Notes under the pieces: model-generated | What the model saw: only the letters and a program-made list of their open reading frames with translations | The model's database searches: none | What the model was told of the DNA's origin: nothing | Position numbers and translations under genes: made by a program | Shown here: piece by piece, positions 58,621-64,000 of the stretch | Layout: every line of letters starts with the position of its first letter | How positions within the stretch are numbered: position 1 is the first letter of the stretch | Source: Holothuria scabra | Taxonomy: Eukaryota > Echinodermata > Holothuroidea > Aspidochirotida > Holothuriidae | Length of the DNA: 64,000 nucleotides | Reading direction: 5' to 3' | NCBI GenBank assembly: GCA_037179385.1 | Contig: CM074195.1 | Span: 13,429,887-13,493,886 of the forward strand

Positions 58621-59929
58621 ACATGACTTGCAATGTTTTTGTCTTTCTTATGGGATGCAAGTGGAAGGCCATCAGAATATGCCTTTCATGTTTAAACAGT
58701 TTATTACAGACACCAAAATTGAATTTTGCAGTGCTTTAAGTGATGCTGCGATCAAAAATGGACCAAAACACACAGTGCTTCTTAAAGAGGTGTTATTCAG
58801 AGTGCTGACATCCACGTGTGAGTGGACAAGGCAAACTCAAGCATGCGCACATGTTCATATATATGTACACACAATATCAGCTGGAGAAGACTGCAGTCTT
58901 GTTAAGCCACAGGAAGAAAAGGCTACAAAGAAATACCACTAGCATCTTCAGGAAGTAAAAGGTTTATCTTTTTATTTTTATTTTCATTTTGGGGGGGGGG
59001 AGGATGAAGGGGCCGTGGGAGGATGGGTACCAATTTCTATTTAATAACACATTCTCTGCTATATATAGAAACATTTCTCAAGAAGGGGAAGGAAGAGTTG
59101 TGCAGTAGTGTTCCTTCTGAAGCCAGGCTCCCAAAGTTGGAAGGAGTCACAACATAAATTTTCTTTAGAGACTTAAATGCCAGTTTCTTTTAGAAATGTT
59201 TAGAATTGAGAAAATTTGCCTTTATTTCTGATGAGATTACTTCTTGGAAAGGTGTAATTGTAATAAACACACCACAAAGAACACATACTTCAGTTTGCAA
59301 CACCAATTACATAATTGCTCTATAAAAAATATATTTAATAATGTAGGAAGTTTGCCTTTCTTATCATCATTTTTTAGAAGTTCTTCAAATTTTAATAGTG
59401 ACTACAGTATAAAGATTACCAATACGTACAGACCTTCATTTCATCAGCTGAATGTACATGTTATCTGGCAGACCAATTAATGTACACCATATATACAAAT
59501 AATTGGCCAAAGCAAAGTATTTCCAAAATGAGGGCAATATTCAAGAATCATATTCAGTGACCACATTTGCAAGTTTTAAGAAGTGCCACATTTTAAACAA
59601 TAGCTTCAAGATCTCAGAAGATTACAAACTAATAGAGGGCTCTCTTCTCCAACTGCATCTCCTACTTTAAAGAGAAATATTGTGTTTAAAATTCTCCAAC
59701 AAAGAGTATGGTACAAAGAAAATGGCTCAGACAATATATCCAACAATTCGGTCTAAATCATAAACTCCAGCAATAGCTACATTTCTTCAAAATACTATGC
59801 CCAGCCAAGGACATTAATCTATTTTTATGGGGGAGGGGAGGGGATCAAATCTGGGGGAATCAGGCACACTTTTTCTTCTTCTTCACATACCAAAAAAGAA
59901 GACATAGAAAGTGGCTCAACTTAGATGAA
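58621..59929. other. Stretch without recognised features
   Basis: A plus-strand 104-codon ORF (58628-58942) has no recognisable domain and lacks good splice or codon evidence. A G10 run lies at about 58991-59000. Confidence 0.3.
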
Positions 59930-60165
59930 GTTTAATGGTCCAGTTTTTAACTAATTGGTTCAAGTTGGGCTAGCCACAGCATTTTCCAGTTATGGCTTGC
60001 TGTCTTTTTTTCTTTACCTCATTGCTTATACTGAATGAGTACTCAGCACAATGGCAGCTGGTTCCATTTTAAACATATGCAGTACGACCTGGCCAGGTCT
60101 CAAAAGTCCAGACCTGATGACTGCAAGTGGGATGCTCCAGCCACGTGACCATGTGGCCAGTCAAT
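59930..60165 (-). mobile_element. tRNA-derived SINE copy
   Basis: Minus-strand copy. The complement reads GGCCACATGGTCACGTGGCT GGAGCATCCCACTTGCAGTC (tRNA-like head, A box TGGTCACGTGG), then CCTGGCCAGGTCG and the shared tail GCCATTGTGCTGAGTACTCA. It has the best-preserved tRNA-like head of the five copies. Confidence 0.7.
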
Positions 60166-62499
60166 CAAGCTTTAAGCTAATTGTAATACAATACTGTATG
60201 TCAATATTAATAAAAATTACAAAAGATAAATTCAGATTACACTGACCTTACTTTCTTTTGACATCTTTTTGCAACATGCTATTGTAGTGGGGTTCTAAAA
60301 CACCAGTGAAGAGAGTGTTCCCTAATTTCATGAGACTCTTGTCTCTGGACTATCCTTTTAAGTATGAGCTATTGGCTGTCAGCCTACAGTAGTTGTATGG
60401 CCCCTGGTGGCTCATGATGAATTTTTAAACGAAGAGATATTGAAAGATTTATGTAAAGCTCCTTGATTGTAGAGTTACTTAATGCACGGAAATTACAATC
60501 TCTCTCTCATTACTGTTCATTATTTGATTTTTTTCAGAACTGGAAATACATCCCAAGTGTCTGTTTCTTCTTCAACACATACTGTACTTTATGCTCTCAA
60601 CTAATTGAGACTGCAGCAAATTAATTATGTTCGTATGGGGAGTAATTCTGTTGATCCTTGTTGAATTAATTTTCAGTGCACAGATGTACAGCTGGGTTGT
60701 ATCTACAAACCTACAGTACACACTGGATTTTTATGTTTGGGTTGGAAGATTGATTAAGTACTGCAGGTCATTTAAACTGATACACATAGCCAGGAAGTAT
60801 GTCACATGTGTTGTACATGCAATTGCATAGGAAGCATTTACCATTCCACATGTGAAGCTGGACAAACTGGTAGTACATTATGGATCATTTCTTATTGGAT
60901 ATGAATGAGGACATTTTACTACCAGTACAAATGAGAACTGGTTCCATGCTAGGCTGGTGTTAAGGTTATTTATAGATGGATTTAACACAAACCATACAGA
61001 GACTGTTAAATTCAAACTTTTATTATTGCCTGGGCAGATCATGTTCAATCAGGCGCATAGCCAGGATTGTGTCATGGGGGGTTTGGTGTCATGGGGGGAT
61101 TTGGGGCTCAACATGAGGGAAAAGTCTAAGGATAGAGAGAAAAACTGCTATTTTAGGTGCTTTTTGCATCGCAAAATTGGGTCATGGGGCATTCCAACCC
61201 TCCCCCCCTCAATGTGTAAGACTCTCAGTATAGTACAAGCTGTGAGATAAATGAGCAAGAGTACTCTGCACTTTTTTACTACTGTAGCTGTCAATTAAAG
61301 AGCTATGCCAATAGAGAACTTCTGTGGATTACTCCAAAGATTGTGGTCTGGGGTTAGAGGATTATCCCCCTAATGGGCATCTCCAATATTTTTGAAGTCA
61401 AGATACAGTTCAACCAAAAAGAGGTAACAAGGGAAAAAAATCTGCCCTATGAGCACTACAAGTATTATTATATTAAAACCTTTTTGTCAAAACTGAAAAA
61501 TTTGTTTGTGAACCCAAAGAATTACACATGCAAAACCACACCTTTGTTACCTCTGGTTCAAACTTCATCAATCAAATCATTTGTATTGCATGGCGTCAGA
61601 CAAAAACAAACACTATTCCTACAGATACATGCTATGTCTGTTCTGAAATGTTAGTTGCTGTTTAACACCCAACAGTAGCATATGGGCATACCTCTCTTAT
61701 ATCATACGGAAAAGTTCTAGTTTAACTGTAATTCAAGTTGAAGCCAAGCTTTGATGTTAGCAGGCCCTTTTGAAACAGCAGAAAGTAGAGATTACTTTGG
61801 TATGGACAATGGTTGTGAGGCCTGTTATTCGTATTGCATAATGAGTGTTGCTTGAACTGATGACCTGACAGAACTGCACTTCCTAAATGAATATGAAGCA
61901 CATGATGAAACGTTCCCTCCTACTTTTTGTTACATCCTTCTTCTCTGCATGATCAACTCTATCGCTTCAGGGAGGAAAAGAAGCCCACTACATGGCAGAC
62001 TTGATTGAGTCAAGTTTCATATCTGATGTATTGATTGACAGTAAAAGATGTGTTTCAATACACAAAAAGTTACGTAACATTTGGAGTTAGCTAACAGATC
62101 AGTTAGCATGTGCTAATTGCTTTTCATGCAGTGTGAACACCATGACAATGAAAGCGCAGCTCATTTGAGGCCATAGATCATGTAACAAACTCAAATATTA
62201 TTTACACCCCATACCACCTTTGATATACTGGGGTATCTATGTTGCTTTTTCAAGAAGCGAAGTCACAGCATGAGTACAAAAATGGCATGCTGAAAAGGCT
62301 TATTTTTCTGCAATGAGCCTTTTCCATGGGTAAATGGTTGCCTTTTTGGGTCACTTATTTTGTGCAGTTGCTGCTGATCTGCTGCAATTTTAGCTGTGTT
62401 TCATGTTTGAAAAGGTGAAAAGATCATATTTGGGTCACATGTGATAGATTTTCTTATCCTGTTTTTCTCTTTAAAGTCACGTTTCTTGCACTCTAGATA
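60166..62499. other. Stretch with minor repeat fragments
   Basis: 61050-61210 (GGCGCATAGCCAGGATTGTG .. CATGGGGGG, and GGGGCATTCCAACCCTCCCC) looks like a degraded dispersed repeat end. 61230-61375 is a fragment of the 300-bp family (AAAGAGCTATGCCAATAGAG). No exon supported. Confidence 0.4.
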
Positions 62500-62648
62500 T
62501 GGTGTAGGGTAATGCTAGATCTACAGGAAAAGGTACTCAAACATTCCATTATCAAATTCCAAGGACAAGTAGAATTTTTAAGTATGAAGTAAAACAAAAG
62601 CAATTTGACAAAAATGTACCCACTGTACATAACATTCTGTGGCTTTGC

Positions 62649-63034
62649 AGAGCTGCCAACATGCCAGATTGAAAAAGAGGAACACCACCTGTGTGTATGC
62701 TAGAATAAACCTCCCGAGGTAGGGTCCAGGACCTGTCTTAGGACCTCTGGAGTGGTCCAGTGGGCAAAGCACCAGATTTTGAGTAGTTAAGGGTTTGTCT
62801 GGAAGACTTTTTGAGCCCTTAACATTGCAGATTGGTTAATTCCCTGCCAAAGTCTACAATGCCTACACTCAGCCTGTCAGATGTCAAAAACCCATCTAAA
62901 CATTAATATTGTACATGATCATGATTCAATTGATATAATGAAAATCGGAACATGACATTGGAAAATCGGAACAGAGCAAATTTTTTGCAAAAAAGGGGAA
63001 CTGTTCCTCCTAAATCGGAACAGTTGGCAGCTCT
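62649..63034. mobile_element. hAT-like MITE with 8-bp target duplication
   Basis: 386-bp element with TIRs AGAGCTGCCAAC / GTTGGCAGCTCT. It is flanked by the identical octamer GGCTTTGC at 62641-62648 and 63035-63042. The interior repeats AATCGGAACA. The paralogous locus at 58370-58620 lacks it, which confirms insertion. No coding. Confidence 0.9.
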
Positions 63035-63042
63035 GGCTTTGC

Positions 63043-63824
63043 TGAAAGTGGAGTATTTTTATCGAAAAAAAATATCTTTTAAAGTCAGATATCTTGAATA
63101 GCAAAAGGGCTTGGAGGACATGGTCTTGGGAAGTTCTTGCAATTCCTACAAGACATTAATGAAGTGCCACTGGAGTATGACTTTAAGGTTTCAAACAAGT
63201 GACAATCCAATCACATCAGAAAGTTATAATTCATGCAATTAAGCCTTCAAGCCTTGTTTCTCACTTAAAACAAAAAAAAAAACCAAACCAAAAAACAAAA
63301 ACAAAAAAAAATAAATAAACAAACAAGAAAGGATAAAAAGCACTAGTATCCTGAACCTATTACAAGAATCTACAGTGGTCTGTTCTTAAGAATTGTCCAA
63401 GGCCATATTCTGCTGAGCACATTTCTGCCTGTTACAATATCCCTTTAATACATTCCATCTACAGACAATGGACAAAACTGCACTGTATTCATTGATCTAA
63501 TCAAGCCATCACAGGCACCTTTGACTGGCTTTACTATTAATCAAGTGTAAATCATGAATTTCTGAGGGAAAAAGTTGTCCCCCAAGTTCACTTGTTCAAA
63601 CTGACAGTCAAATCTCATTCATGATTTTTAAGGCAAAAATATGTTGCATCTTAACCCAAGCAGTTAATCCTATTAAATTTCACAACTGATAAGTAAAATG
63701 ATCTTTTGAATGATTACAAAGAGCTATTCCTACAACAGACTACTATACTAAATCAAGTTGTAGTGACTGTATGTTCCCTTTAAGTTCATTGTGCTTTAAG
63801 TTAGTTATACTAGTTTGATAAGGT
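63043..63824. other. Stretch without recognised genes
   Basis: 63043-63120 continues the dispersed repeat that hosts the hAT insertion. An A-rich stretch with AAACAAAAA and AAATAAAC words lies at 63270-63330. Nothing else seen. Confidence 0.35.
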
Positions 63825-64000
63825 TTTATGGCTCAGTTTCTAATCATGCAATTGGTTTAAGTCAGGTCAACCACAGTCTTTTTACCAGTAGTGGCTAACT
63901 GGCTTGCTTTCCCTACTCCTTTACTGTATTTATGCTGAGCACCAAGCATATTTGCAGTAGATTCCACTTTTGAAGTTTTCTGTGTAACCTGGCCAGGGAT
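63825..64000 (-). mobile_element. tRNA-derived SINE copy, cut by window end
   Basis: Minus-strand tail portion (complement: CCTGGCCAGGTTACACAGAA, TGCTTGGTGCTCAGCATAAA, CAGTTAGCCACTACTGG). Its tRNA-like head would lie beyond 64000. Confidence 0.65.

Noticed and set aside
58628..58942. 104-codon plus-strand ORF
   Set aside because: No recognisable domain or codon bias; partly overlaps sequence next to a dispersed repeat. Not supportable as a gene.

Overview
This 64 kb window is AT-rich eukaryotic DNA with introns, canonical GT..AG splice sites, many short non-autonomous transposons, tRNA-like SINEs and long minisatellites. There are no operons, CRISPR arrays or rRNA. The repeat style and the gene content suggest a marine invertebrate, possibly an echinoderm or another deuterostome. 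That placement is inference, because no species-diagnostic gene is present.

One gene is clearly recognisable. It is an M13 zinc metallopeptidase of the neprilysin / endothelin-converting-enzyme (ECE) type on the minus strand. Four coding exons can be placed with matching splice phases: 39189-39456 (cytoplasmic tail and membrane anchor), 10018-10224 (start of the ectodomain), 8507-8631 and 7554-7703. Together they encode about 250 residues. The catalytic half, including the HExxH region, was not found and presumably lies left of position 1. The intron between the first two placed exons is about 29 kb and holds most of the mobile elements. A second piece of coding sequence, a terminal exon at 90-434 on the minus strand, encodes a Cys-rich 114-residue tail that I do not recognise. 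A 5'-truncated Jockey/CR1-like LINE at about 8720-9860 sits inside the M13 gene.

Layout: 0.1-0.4 kb, unknown terminal exon; 1.1 kb, SINE; 1.3-4.0 kb, two identical 458-bp elements flanking 1.8 kb; 7.5-10.2 kb, M13 exons and LINE; 16-17.2 kb, Harbinger-like element; 18.9-19.3 kb, hAT element; 22.5-28.8 kb and 35.5-37.1 kb, Helentron-like elements with arrays of about 145 bp; 25.8-26.0 kb, piggyBac-like MITE; 29.9-31.0 kb, 1.1-kb inverted-repeat element; 37.6-38.1 kb, 33-bp minisatellite; 38.7-39.1 kb, foldback MITE; 39.2-39.5 kb, M13 membrane-anchor exon; 39.5-64 kb, sequence upstream of that exon, carrying MITEs, SINEs, another Helentron-like element (54.4-56.6 kb) and hAT elements, with no gene I can support.

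The most notable observation is the Helentron/HINE-like family. Its members share a subterminal inverted repeat, a central array of about 145-bp units, a CA-rich microsatellite and a 3' hairpin. Almost every unit carries TGACCTTTGACCT or a close variant, which is a perfect DR1 nuclear-receptor half-site pair. The elements therefore spread dense arrays of potential HNF4/COUP-TF/RXR sites, many of them inside the peptidase intron. Two MITE-flanked composite structures (1.3-4.0 kb and 53.4-57.1 kb) are the next most interesting.
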